The position numbers and the translations under genes are program-made. 64,000 nucleotides of DNA from Sipunculus nudus. Taxonomy: Eukaryota; Annelida; Sipuncula; Golfingiida; Sipunculidae. Location of the stretch: assembly GCA_026874595.1 (NCBI GenBank), contig CM049322.1, positions 7,919,900-7,983,899 of the forward strand. The letters run 5' to 3'. The notes under the pieces were generated by a model that ran no database searches, had not been told where the DNA came from, and saw only the letters and a program-made list of their open reading frames with translations. Positions within the stretch are counted from its first letter, which is position 1; each line of letters begins with the position of its first letter. Shown in pieces: positions 45,930-57,059 of the stretch.

Positions 45930-46440
45930 CTCCCGTCTTGGAGGGGACGTATTATGTTACACTATCCGTCAGTCCGTATCGCCTTCCCTCCGTCAGTTGA
46001 CTTTTAGTAATATCTTACAAGGCCTATGATGGAGTTTCTGAAATTCACTATATAATTACCTACCAAAAGATTATTTCGAAGAATTTTGATTCTAGCCACA
46101 ATCATCGCATACTAAATGAGATCAGAGGTCACCAGACATGGGTGGCGAAATGACGATTCACCAAAACTCATTATGAATATTTACCAATAGAATTCCTCTC
46201 CTGTTTTATATTCCTTGCATAATGCTCACATATTGAATGAAGTCAAAGGTCACAAGACATGCAAGGGGCGGTTTTTACACTCATACATTTTCCATGAATA
46301 TTAGTTTTAAAAATTTGAAACGCATGATGGGAACAACCGCTCCCACATCCCCTCCGCTGATGCACATCCCGGACAGTGAAAAAACAGGTCACAAGACATA
46401 CGAAGGGGGTTTTTTATACTCTTGCGGCTCTCTTGTCTAA
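45930..46440 (+). repeat. Family B repeat, second locus
   Basis: CCCGTCTTGGAGGGGACG, TATCCGTCAGTCCGTATCGCC, GACTTTTAGTAATATCTTAC, CTACCAAAAGATTATTTCG and repeated AGGTCACAAGACATG modules follow the order of 1505-2130. Confidence 0.55.
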
Positions 46441-46499
46441 CTTCTTATCGTCCAGGTTATTGGCTTCAGGATTTTGCCTGATCAACAGCATATACAATG

Positions 46500-46800
46500 T
46501 AGGTATATTTATGTATCTATGTGCGTATCCCTGTACGAGTGTTATAAATGTATGTATGTATAGGCGTAAATCAGGCATGTGTATATGTGTTTAAGTGTCT
46601 ATGCGTCTTTGTAAGTTAGGGTGTATGTACGAATGTGTGTGTGTCTGCACATGTTTGTGTGTATTTATTTATTTATCTATATATTTCGAAAGAGGTTTTA
46701 AACATTTCCAATATAAAGAAATGATTTACAATATGTTCCTGACCTACCCCCCCCCCCCCGCTACACACACACACACACCACCACCACCACCACCACCACC
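46500..46800. repeat. Simple-repeat cluster: TATG/TGTG, (C)n, (CA)n, (CCA)n
   Basis: TGTATG-rich stretch to about 46680, C-tract at 46747-46759, CACACA at 46766-46778, then about seven CCA units to 46800. Confidence 0.8.
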
Positions 46801-47035
46801 AGGGATTGGCAGGCACTACCAGCAGTGAGGAAACGTTCGACTGGATCATCCCAGATAGACGCTGTTCAGATGGACGCTATTGTATCAGTTGGAGGCCGTT
46901 CATTTGGAAATTATAAAAACAGACGCTGCTGAGATAAACACCTTCAAAAGAGGGATCACCCCTGTACCAAGTAGTACTTGTGATAAAAAAATAAATCGGC
47001 TGCGGCTATCAATTAAAATTTCCTACTACACTAAA

Positions 47036-47038
<3 letters not shown>
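46801..47038. other. Short stretch with repeated GACGCT words
   Basis: AGACGCTGTTCAGATGGACG, GGACGCTATTGTATC and AGACGCTGCTGAGATAA recur at about 30-60 bp spacing, hinting at an old short tandem repeat. No gene. Confidence 0.3.

Positions 47039-47092
<54 letters not shown>
47037..47092. repeat. (CA)n(TA)n microsatellite
   Basis: ACACAC units followed by a TA tract. Confidence 0.95.
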
Positions 47093-47095
<3 letters not shown>

Positions 47096-47338
47096 ATGTA
47101 ATTCACCAAACAGACGAAAGCTAATTTTTAAACATTCAAGCCTGGCACAATATTTCAAAATACCTTTTTATTTGTTATTAAAACATGGTTATTTCAGTTT
47201 ATTATCGCGTCAAATTTCAACAATTAATATTCTACTAAAAAGCTACGTGGTCTTGTTTTATTTTATACCAGTTTTTATACCAATCGAAATAAACATATCC
47301 AGCGATGATAGATTTTTTCATCTATATCATAATCGCTG

Positions 47339-47492
47339 ATGGTCGCAGTGGGTTTTGTCAGGGAATTCCTTGTGGTCACGCCTCGGTTTGTCAGGCAATT
47401 CTTTGTGGTCACGCCTCGGTATTTCAGTGAATTCCTTGTGGTCACGCCTCGGTTTGTCAGGGAATTCCTTATGGTCACGCCTCTGTTATGCA
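47339..47492 (+). repeat. 33-bp minisatellite, about 4.5 units
   Basis: Unit: GTGGTCACGCCTCGGTTTG, TCAGGGAATTCCTT. Because 33 is a multiple of three, open frames on both strands are periodic (11-residue period) and should not be read as genes. Confidence 0.85.
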
Positions 47493-47764
47493 GGTTTTTG
47501 TTTTTTAGCTGTAGGGATAAGCAAAGTGTGTCATAAAGGGGTCACTTTCCTTATTTTCTCATCAATTCAGAAATATGTCAAATTCTTTTGAAGGGCCATC
47601 CCAGCGCCATCTGTCGGCATCTATGTTGTTTATCAAGGCAGAAAGCAATTTGTTACTCTAAATCAAGGCGTAATATATTGCTTTAAATATTGCTTATTCA
47701 TTCACAAATTATCGTAAGACAAGTTATTTCTAAGCCCTGTGAATCATTTTTATCTGTCAAGGAT

Positions 47765-47960
47765 ATCTTATTGTAAAAATATCAATATTAAGATAGTTTA
47801 GCCAGCTTTCATTTTATTGTATTATCTATCAATATTAAAATAATTTAGCCAACCTTCATATTATTGTGTTATTAATTAATACTAAAATAGTTTAGCCAGC
47901 CTTCCTTGTAATGTATTATCTATTAATATTAATTTTTTTGCAAGCCTCCATTGTTTGAAG
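47765..47960 (+). repeat. ~55-bp tandem repeat, three to four units
   Basis: Unit landmarks TATCAATATTAA, ATAGTTTAGCCAGC, CTTC and TTATTGTATTA recur at 47778, 47828, 47872 and 47925. Confidence 0.65.
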
Positions 47961-48450
47961 CGCAATCTGTCGTATTTGGGATAAAATAAACCGGTCTTTA
48001 GTTACAAAATAATGGACGGGTAAGATAAGCTAGTAATGCTATGGCAGCATGACAATATTGTCAAACTTTCCTTCAAATGATTAAAGTAAAATTATACTTT
48101 TTTCTGTATAGGCCTAGTTCCTTTCTGGGTCTCTGTTTTTTTTTTATCTAATTTCACTTCAGAAAATCGGTGTTAACTCGAACACAACAGTTGATTATTA
48201 CGCGCAGTGCGCATGTTCGTGGAAATAGTGGGATGGGATAAAACGCTATAATTTTCTTTGTCACATCTGACAGACCCCCTGTTCTCCGAGAGTTTGGTAG
48301 TTTTTCTCAGTTCCGTATTTAACATACAACGCAAACGCAAGCATTCAGACATTAGAAGATTCTTCCTTCAAAGGCAGTAACGGCCTTTTGTGGGTAAGAC
48401 CTTTACCTAAGGCTCTTGTGCAGAGGATTGTTCAAACGGAATAAGAGCCA
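47961..48450. other. Gene-free stretch
   Basis: Nothing recognised. Confidence 0.4.
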
Positions 48451-48453
48451 AAG

Positions 48454-48692
48454 CACAAACTCAAATAAACCCATGGACACACTCAAATAAACCCATGGAC
48501 ACACTCAAATAAACCCATGGATACTCAAATAAATACATGGACACACTCAAATAAACACATGGACACACTCAAACCAACCCATGGACACACACAAATAAAC
48601 CAATGGACACACTCAAATAAACCCATGAACACACTCAAACCAACCCATCGACACACTCAAATAAACCCATGGACACACGCAAATAAATAACA
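48454..48692 (+). repeat. 22-bp minisatellite, about 11 units
   Basis: Unit CACTCAAATAAACCCATGGA plus CA, with single-base variants (ACCAACCCATGG, CCCATCGAC) and one shortened unit near 48523. Confidence 0.9.
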
Positions 48693-48741
48693 TGCTTTCA
48701 CCTTAAAATTGTTTTAAACTTGAAAGTAGATTGAAACTATA

Positions 48742-48750
48742 CACACACAC

Positions 48751-48795
<45 letters not shown>
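48742..48795. repeat. (CA)n(TA)n microsatellite
   Basis: ACACAC then a TA tract of about 40 bp. Confidence 0.95.
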
Positions 48796-48796
<1 letters not shown>

Positions 48797-48847
48797 TCCA
48801 AAACTGGTTGTCTTGTTAGACAGATAGTCTTTCAGCCAAATTATACA

Positions 48848-49080
48848 TATACAGTGAAATCCCGCATTTTCTTGGTCCCAGAATTGACTTGTATTAATTA
48901 TCATATAAAAAACTTCCGTAACACGACCACCCCGCTATCTCGACCAATGACCACCTTTTTTGGTCCCAACCTTCAGATTAGCCCCCGTATCACGACCATT
49001 GGCCCACGACGACCGCGGCCCGTTGAGCAGGTGACACGCTCACCGACCAGCTTGGACTTAGATATTAGCTCGTGATTAAT
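48848..49080 (+). mobile_element. Remnant with CGACCACCCCGCT motifs (pogo/Tigger-like?)
   Basis: ATACAGTGAAATCCCGC at 48849, then ACACGACCACCCCGCTATCT and CGACCAATGACCACC. Similar words recur near 49610-49630 (CTAACACGACCACCCCGCTA) and 50330. Repeated 'CGCTAACACGACCACC' motifs near element ends are typical of Tigger/pogo-type transposons, but I cannot define both ends. Confidence 0.3.
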
Positions 49081-49703
49081 TAGCTGGACAATCATCTGCC
49101 CAGCCATAGTTAGGCTTGTTTATAATGCCGCCAAAACTATAAACATCAATAGATATTGGACTCCATGGTCCGTTACCTTATTTGTTGAGTACGGCTGTTA
49201 GATTAGCATTTAACATACTAATAAAAAAAGTAGTCAGGCAAACATAACTGACACCACACGCATATATTCTGGTGATTAAAGTAAAACTGTGAAAAATCAC
49301 ATTTCAATGATCAAGCAGGGACCATATAAATAACTTTTAATGTTTGATGTGATTATTCTCTTCTTACTACATGTTCGACATCAGACCATTTTCGTGTTAA
49401 GACCAATGCTGTAAGAATGACTTTTACGCCAACTATATGTGTGTTTTATTTGTGAATAGAACTTTTGAATCATATTCATGTTTGTTATTTATTTTTCTTT
49501 ATATATTAAATCTTAAATTAAACAGGGACAACCACTTAACATTTACTTAAAATACCCATATTATCGCCTGCGTTAATCTTGGCAGACTTTTGTACAAGTA
49601 TCTCGCTAACACGACCACCCCGCTAACACGACGATATATATATATATACCTTTAAAAATAATTATAGATAAAGAGATACATTGATATATTATATACATTA
49701 CAG
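49081..49703. other. Gene-free stretch before the secreted-protein candidate
   Basis: AT-rich. It ends at an acceptor-like TATATACATTACAG (about 49690-49703). A second AG follows at 49718-49719 (AAAAG|GTGAAGATG). Confidence 0.35.
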
Positions 49704-49925
49704 TTGTTTTATATAAAAGGTGAAGATGACGCTGATGCTGACTTTGTTTCTGGCCGTTTTAGGCTGCTCGTCAGCTTTGACTTTGGCGTGTATTTGTGAG
49801 AACGGGTGGACGTGTCTTAACGCGAGGAATCAAACAGGGATCAAGAGAGGCATCCTCCAGTCAATGACCGGGCGACCAATCGGGATGATCACCTACACGT
49901 CCTAGACTTATAATTCTATGTCAGT

Positions 49926-49979
<54 letters not shown>

Positions 49980-50110
49980 TCGCACTGAACTATAGATTTT
50001 ACTCATTTTATCTGACTGTGTGAGACCATAACCTTTGTCGTTGATAATTATACTAGTATAATATTACTACTACTGTAACTACTACTGTTACTGCTACTAT
50101 CATTATTTTA

Positions 50111-50141
<31 letters not shown>

Positions 50142-50353
50142 TTTACTTCTACTTTTTTATTTATATAGAAATATTCAAACACATTGCAAGTGGACACACT
50201 GTCAATTAATTTACGCAGAAAGGCCGGTTTAATGTGAGGTTAGTTTTAAGATCTTTACATAAAAATGTTTGAGTGAAATCATGATTTATCATTTTGGTAT
50301 AAAACAGTTTTATCAGGAATTTGTTGACCCCGCGACACGACCGACTGATTAAT

Positions 50354-50405
<52 letters not shown>

Positions 50406-51790
50406 TATAATGGAGTGTGAGGGAGAAGAGGTGAGAGAAGGGGTTACAATCAGCAGTAATTAATTTCAGCCTGTCAGTAGCTTTGAAAGTGAAGAAATTG
50501 AGCTATATCCACAGAAATATTTATATTTTCTTTTTTATATAATATATTACATAACCTAAAATAAAAAGAATGTGAATTATAAATTAAAACACGTATGTCT
50601 TATCCTTGAGGTGTAAAAAAACGAACCGTACCCCCTGGAAGACTTCGCTCTACTTTGTAGCCCTAAAATATATTTTAAGCGTACAATACAGGAACACACA
50701 GACAATACAGGGGTGGCCTATACTCAGCTACCTTGAGATGTTTGTATACATTTCCACAAAGCTATCTACCAATCAGAATTCTCTGCATATTTGTAAACTC
50801 TTTGCAGTGAACACCATATTTTGAATGCTATGAAAGTGTAATCCCGATTTTCATTCTTCAATCCTCTCCCATTTTTATAAACCTGGGAAGTTTAAATTTT
50901 GCTTTGTATAGCTGATTAAGTTCGACGAATACGATGTAATGTGCATGAGACTGATCGATATCGTCGCCATCTGGTGGGTGAATCTGGTATAATTTTCCAC
51001 CGGAGCACGTCTGGGTGTATTCTGGACACGTGGCTGTATTTATTTCCACTGTATAACATCTATAAAACACCTGAGGTTTGGGTCTTTTTTAAAAAAATTC
51101 AAAATAAATTCTGATATAAACTTTTTTTTACCTGAGAATTTGTTGTTTCTTCAGTCAAACTGGACCAAGAAAAAGGGGGCTTGTGTATCTCATTTTTTAA
51201 CCATCCTGGCCCGAATGCAGTGAAGCACAAAATACCCCACCAAGCAGTCCCAAACAAGCATTTGGACAACTCCTCTTTGATTGGCCACCGATTTTTTAAA
51301 AAGTTGACCAATACTGTCAATTTCATTGGAAATTATGCTTAACATACTTAAAAATCAAACAATGGGGTGTTTTTGATGCTCCACCACATGATGGCTAGAG
51401 CCAAGCAGAGAAAGCCAGACCATTAACTACTCTCCTACAGGTTCAGGGCTTGGTGACCCCAGGTAATGTAAACAAATAGGACCACGTGACCTTAAGATAC
51501 ACTTCATCGTGTACCAAATGCAGTACACCCCCATTTATCTGCCATCAGTTTATCTGCCAAATTCATCGATTTAATACATTCCCTTTACCTTAACAGATGA
51601 CAAATTTTCTTTATCTTTAATGAGCGCTAATGAGATCTTTGATATTTCTACGACGCTGTCACAACAGAGAGACATTTATAACTTAATTTAAACATGTAAC
51701 ACGCCGTTATAGTGTTCTCTTTTCCTTTTCAGATGACGAGTTCCTGATGTTTAGCCAGAGCTCCTTTATGGGTTGTCAAGAACTGTAAAG

Positions 51791-51844
<54 letters not shown>

Positions 51845-52009
51845 ACGGGGCCTATTTATAATCTAATGTCTATCTTCATGGGATACATCTTTGACCTGGT
51901 TAATGATGAGGACGCCTTATTCCTGGGAAGCGAGAGCTACGTTGCCTTGGTCTGAAGACCTTGGTGTCTTTATTTTTTCGATTTTTTATTTTGTTTCCTT
52001 TAAAATAAA
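49704..52009 (+). CDS. Putative small secreted-protein gene (structure incomplete)
   Basis: The exon at 49726-49905 has an ATG and encodes 59 aa: a clear signal peptide (TLMLTLFLAVLGCSSALTLA) followed by a short mature part with ACICENGWTCLN and a dibasic IKR. The upstream AG/5'UTR pattern and hydrophobic leader make it plausible as a gene start. It either stops at TAG (49903-49905) or splices earlier, for example at TATTT|GTGAGA (about 49794). Downstream, possible terminal exon pieces are 51733-51789 (CTTTTCAG|ATGACGAG…) and 51870-51955 (FDLVNDEDALFLGSESYVAL, stop), with AATAAA at about 52003. I do not recognise the family; whether these pieces join is not established. Confidence 0.35.
49928..49974. 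repeat. (CT)n microsatellite
   Basis: Pure CT tract of about 46 bp just after the secreted-protein candidate exon. Confidence 0.95.
50083..50150. repeat. (ACT)n microsatellite
   Basis: ACT/TAC units, most regular at 50113-50140. Confidence 0.85.
50357..50403. repeat. (CT)n microsatellite
   Basis: Second pure CT tract, same length class as the one at 49928. Confidence 0.95.
50858..51070 (-). CDS. Unrecognised minus-strand open frame, possibly an exon
   Basis: 70 codons, protein-like composition: FYRCYTVEINTATCPEYTQ, TCSGGKLYQIHPPDGDD, HAHYIVFVELNQ. Immediately upstream on the minus strand is an AG (CTCAG|GTGTTTTATAG), so an internal or terminal exon is possible. The four cysteines suggest an extracellular piece. 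No family recognised; it lies inside the span of the + strand secreted candidate, so at most one interpretation of this interval may be right. Confidence 0.25.
   Translation of the reverse strand: MFYRCYTVEINTATCPEYTQTCSGGKLYQIHPPDGDDIDQSHAHYIVFVELNQLYKAKFKLPRFIKMGED
51071..51732. other. Unassigned stretch
   Basis: A minus-strand frame at 51099-51326 has some protein-like content (LFGTAWWGILCFTAFGPGWL) but no recognised domain, and may be a decayed dispersed repeat. Otherwise nothing. Confidence 0.3.
51797..51842. repeat. (TG)n(TA)n microsatellite
   Basis: TGTGTG then a TA tract of about 40 bp, lying between the two candidate terminal exon pieces of the secreted-protein gene. Confidence 0.95.
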
Positions 52010-53484
52010 TACCTCATGCTATATGATAAACGGTATTTTTGTTTACAAAATTTGACAATGAATTGATAAATGAAAGACTCAGAGCCAGAGAGCCAGAACG
52101 AATTCATTATTAATGCAAGAACATTTTCTCGCATTTGTCTGTTCTCACATTAATCCCTGACAAAGAATACCGCCACCTCGTGGCAACAAAACATACTAAA
52201 ATATGCGTCCCTTATGTGTCTTTATGTGTGTGAATCAAATACATATATTTCTTTTTACTGTAAACATAATACCCAAGGATAACATTATTATTCCTCCTCC
52301 ATGGAGGTTATGCTTTCACACGTGTTTGTTTGTTTGATTTTTAGCATCTGAGCAGGGTAAGATAACAATTATTAAATTTGTTTACCATAAAATTGTGTGG
52401 ACAGTGCGACAAGCGAAAGACCACTGCATTTATATGCGGGTGTGGGAAAGGAGAGACCCGGTTGGAACACCTTTTTAAATGCGAGGATTAAGAATCGCAA
52501 AGTGTCATGTCTGTTTTTCATTTTCCGTTGGTAAATACCTAATATAAAGTTTACTGAATTTTTATAATTAATCACGTTGTAAATCCAGAATTCACCTCCA
52601 TCAGATCTTGTTTGTTTGAAGACTTCAAAGTACTCCACTGCTTTTCATATATATGAGAATAGTTATTTAAAAAAGCGACAGTTATTAAAAAATGGTATGA
52701 TTTCGTTTGCCATCTTTCACAATTGTAAAGAATCCTTAATTTATTTATTATGTTATACAGGTTACCTACAAAATGTTTGGAGTGTTCTTTCACAAATTAT
52801 CATCAAAATCCGTCAAATCCACTTCAAGTTGCTAACAGATAAATCAATCAACCAACGCCGATAAATACAGTATACAGTACAATGAACTTTGCAAATAAAA
52901 AGTCTCTATATGAATAATGAAAAATACAGACTTAAAGCAATATAACAAAATGATCTTTGCACTAATGTTTCTCTCATCTGAATTTTAAATTAATAAGACT
53001 TGGGTCTTATTAAAATATCCAATATAGATGGCCATGAGAAGGGAGCATAAACGCCAACCATAATAATCTTTTTATCTTCATCCTTAAATGAGGGGTCGGT
53101 CTTACATAAAATAACGGTACAAATACAAATACTTAAAACGTATCCAATGACATTACAAATAAATATGAGTATTCTTTTCATGGCTATTATACTCTGAGGA
53201 ATGGTCATTTGATATTATGAATATCCACGTTTACGGTTTCATTATTTAGTCTACATCTTGCTTTCATATGGTTCCAGAAGGTCCGATCTCTCTCATTTTT
53301 AAAGCATGGCGTAATGTAAGGTGCTTATTTTCTTTCACATATCTATCTGACGTTGGTACATACATTTTTAATAGAAAACAAATGTTCACTTTAATGATGT
53401 TGCAGCTATTATTTAATTATCTTGTCAGTTAAAACGTTTCTTTTGTCGTTCTTGAGAATCGATCGTTTCACCAGCGGCTTGGAC
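52010..53484. other. Gene-free stretch
   Basis: AT-rich; no feature recognised. Frames at 52372-52864 on both strands overlap and lack motifs. Confidence 0.4.
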
Positions 53485-53499
53485 AAATAAGTTTGAAAT

Positions 53500-53830
53500 A
53501 GTTACTGGCTGCTATGGCGCAGGGGTAGAGCACAGGGCCCAAAGCCGGAAGATCCTGAGTTCGAATCTCAACCGAAGCGGTGGTCGGCCCCATCCGGGAT
53601 GAGAAATCCTTCACTCACGAACCAGTACGCCTTTCGGGGGTTCCCCGATGGTATGACCAAGAAATTCCATGGTATGACCCAGCAATGGGAATGGTTAACA
53701 CCAGGATAAAATAAGAGAAAGCGTGTGATACTGCCATGTCAGGTAGTCTGGAACCGGAATGGAAATCTGTACATAAACTTAGTTAAGTTAGCATTAAATG
53801 GAGAGCGTTAACTCCAACAAAACTTTTGAT
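53500..53830 (+). mobile_element. tRNA-derived SINE with 15-bp target-site duplication
   Basis: The 5' region has RNA polymerase III promoter boxes: A box TGGCGCAGGGGTAGAGCA at 53515-53532 and B box GTTCGAATCTC at 53559-53569, spaced as in tRNAs. The anticodon loop does not fold as a functional tRNA. A non-tRNA body of about 250 bp follows. Target-site duplications AAATAAGTTTGAAAT (53485-53499) and AAATAAGTTCGAAAT (53831-53845) differ by one base. The 3' tail is AACAAAACTTTTGAT. Confidence 0.85.
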
Positions 53831-53845
53831 AAATAAGTTCGAAAT

Positions 53846-55231
53846 TGGTTCACCTCAGAGCTTTCGGAGGAAGTTAAGAGCCCACAAGTCCACGCTTATG
53901 ATAAAATTTGTTAAAGTTGTTACTTTTGAAGGCATAACAATCAGACCATGCATATTATATCTGAAAGATAATGTGATTTTTAAGTTAAAAAGATTACATT
54001 GTATTTTTACCAAAGATAAGGCGAGGTGAATACAGTCTCGTTTATTAAATAAATATTTAATGATTGAAGCTCAAAAGCAAGTGGTCACAATGTAAAGAGT
54101 CCGAACCGTTACAAGTGAATGACGGGAGTGATAATATAAAAAAAAATGTAACACCCATTACCAATGTGGGGAATTATCCAACATCGCCTTTAAAATTACA
54201 AAAAAGACATGAACGGGATGTTGACATGCGCATTTCTTCCCAAGTTTTCAAGACCTTGGTAATGCAGCTATTTCGCAACGTTTAGAATATTTATTTCTCT
54301 GATACAAAATGATAACTTTAGTTTAAGCTGGGGGAGGGGGAGTTTTTGAGGCCCGTCAGCGTCCATGTATGGACGAACTGTGATTCTCGAATCCAAAAGC
54401 GACATCTTGTGTTGGATATGAAAACAAGCATTCGCTTCTTTCAGGTCAAGCAAACGTATTCCAAATCTAATTAATTTATAAGACATGGGCGCCAGCCAAT
54501 TGCCAGTAAATCGGCCTGCTTGAGGAGAAAATGGCTGGCTAGTCGGCTGACACCGCTCAGTTCTTTGAACAATGATGATGGTTGAGTGGACAACGTTGTA
54601 GCTGTCAAGCGGACGGCTGGATAGTAAAGCAAACCATATCACGGAGAAAATATCGTCTGAGTCAAATGCACTTGTATTTATTCACAACAATATAAAGTGA
54701 ATTATGTGATATGAACTTACTTTGTTTAAAGCATAACGGGCAGACGAAGGTTTCGAGTCAACTCTTTATATGTTGTAGGTCTCGAAGTGTTTGTATCCGT
54801 TGCGCAGCTGTTCTTGCGTGCTCATTTGCGCGGCGAATCAGCCAGCCAATATTTAACGAGCAGAAATCGGATTTTCGTGTGCCGAACACGTGTCACGCTT
54901 TGACATGTGCTTTTGACATATGCTGTTTGCTCATTCTCTGACCTAGGTGAGGTGAAGCGGCACGAATATTGTTTACATGTACATGTATATGCTGTCCATT
55001 AAGTGGTTGAAGCAGCCGGTCTCTGTATCTGTTCCGCATCGTCTTGATCTCGCGTTTTAACTGCAAGTTGCAAACAAATCAGACCCGCCTAAAGCGGAAG
55101 TTTAGTCTAAGCTCTTTGATTTTTTTTCTTACATTTATAATTCTCGGAATTTTATACGAGTGACACTTGTCTCATAATTATAATATGACGTATAGTTATA
55201 AGCTGAGAGTTGACATCGTTTTACGGTAATA
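53846..55231. other. Gene-free stretch
   Basis: No gene identified. A 124-codon minus-strand frame at 54268-54642 and a 76-codon + frame at 54711-54941 have no domain and no splice context; the region is less AT-rich than its surroundings, so coding remnants cannot be excluded. Confidence 0.3.
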
Positions 55232-55233
55232 TA

Positions 55234-56345
55234 CACTCTAAGAAAAAAGGGTTCCAACTAGAACCCAAAAGGGTTCTTCAGAGTGGACTGAGTGGGCAAC
55301 CTTAAAAGGTTCTTAGTGGAAGCCCATGTGTAGGGTTCTTTATAGTACCTTCAAAGCAGTTTTATTTAAGAAAACAGTCTAGGCTGTCCTAGTAAACGTC
55401 TATGATAAATAATTACGTCATATGTCCATACATATTTTTATAGAGTGTTGATAGATATGCAAAAAAATATAAAATCATTTCTCAAAGAAGGTGGGTAACT
55501 GCAAGGATCAAAGCTGAATTCATATATATATACTTGTATTCTTTAAATGTGATAAACCTTGGAGGCGAAAGAAAAATACTTTTTTAAGAAAACACATTTC
55601 TATTTAGTTGTAAAGATCAGTCTGTGAAAAAAGAGCAATTACAAAAAGCATTAGCTAATATATGCACGTAAATGATGTAAATGACATTGCTATACAAAGT
55701 TCACGAACACCTCACACAGTTCCGAGTCGTTATCTTACACTTAAATAAATTCCCTTGTTATCGTTCAGCGTAGAGCTTTCATACTTCATGCCAATGTTGT
55801 GTTTTACCTGCAACAATTTCAGTTTTTGTGGTATAAACCAACAATGAAATTGAATATTTCGAACTGTCTCTCTCATCTGCACACATCAAATAAGAATCGA
55901 ACATCCACGATGCGCAGACTGTTCTGTTTTTTGTGGGTTTGATATCCGGTGAACGTCAAGAATATATTTTCGATGAATTATTTGTGTGTATCTGTTTATC
56001 TCTTGTGAGTCCAGGTCTTCTTGTGTAGTAATTTTGTAGAAATAATACTTGTCTGCATTACAAAATAAATTATATGAAGTCGCCGCAACATATAATCGAT
56101 ACACAACAGATGATGAAACAAGTCTTGTACGATGTTTGTATGGGGATTACAACTGATACGCCTTGGTGAGCGATTTAAACGTATTCCAATCCATAGGCAA
56201 AGAATCCAAACACTGCGATGGTCGACGGTCGAACTCATCTCTGATTCCGTGTCAATATATCCCTTAATTACGTGATGCGTACTAGGTTAGGAAGGGTATA
56301 CGTGGAATCGATCTGTAAAATGTGATTACCATTTTTCTTAGAGTG
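55234..56345. mobile_element. Non-autonomous DNA transposon, TA-flanked, 14-bp+ terminal inverted repeats
   Basis: Left end CACTCTAAGAAAAA (55234-55247), right end TTTTTCTTAGAGTG (56332-56345): a perfect 14-bp inverted repeat, extending imperfectly a few bases further. Both ends abut TA (55232-55233 and 56346-56347), as expected for Tc1/mariner-type insertion. The left arm contains GGGTTCCAACTAGAACCC with further GGGTTCTT words. Interior 1.1 kb has short minus-strand frames (55886-56238) with no transposase motif. Confidence 0.7.
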
Positions 56346-56433
56346 TACGTACATTAACACGGTTTTCTTATCATTTGTATTTAAAATTAAAATTGACGGG
56401 AATCAGTGAAAACAAAACTACATAGATACTTTT

Positions 56434-56436
<3 letters not shown>

Positions 56437-56524
<88 letters not shown>

Positions 56525-56535
56525 TAGATAGAGTG
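56437..56535. repeat. (TA)n(GA)n compound microsatellite
   Basis: TA tract of about 32 bp followed by GA units with a few T substitutions. Confidence 0.95.
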
Positions 56536-57059
56536 TGTGGGTTCTTTTTCCCCTTTGTCATCGTACATTTAATTTTGCATGCATGTTAACCGAGCTGTAT
56601 ACAACATTTAAAAATATTGCACATAGACCTCGATAACTTTAGGTTAGCATGAATGCCTGACTGGACTTGGGAAAAATCTGGATACTGCACGTTTTTTTCC
56701 TTAGGTCTGAGCAACCGTGGGAGAGAAACGCCCTTGAGCGTTGGAGGGAAATACTCGTTTTACCGGTCTGAAAAAAGGGTTCCGGGAACCTTGGTATAAC
56801 TATCAAAACAATGACTTACAAATTCAAAAAAATTAAATTGATCATCTATTGTAACAATTGTTAAGGAATAAAAGTAGGTGTCATAGTGGGTACTTACATT
56901 TATTAAGTAATATCATATTAGTAATAATAAACATAATAAACAATGAAATCAAATATTTGAAACTAAAATAACCTGAACTATCTACCAATGCTGCTTCGAG
57001 ATCAAGTGTGGAAGCGAGTGTTCTTTTATCATTGGCTCATCAGTATTCCGCCTGAGGCT
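56536..57059. other. Gene-free stretch
   Basis: Nothing recognised. Confidence 0.4.

Noticed and set aside
47275-47591. Short repetitive proteins on both strands
   Set aside because: They come from the 33-bp minisatellite, whose length keeps frames open.
53507-53580. Functional tRNA gene
   Set aside because: Pol III boxes are good, but the anticodon stem does not pair, and the sequence sits at the head of a SINE with target-site duplications.
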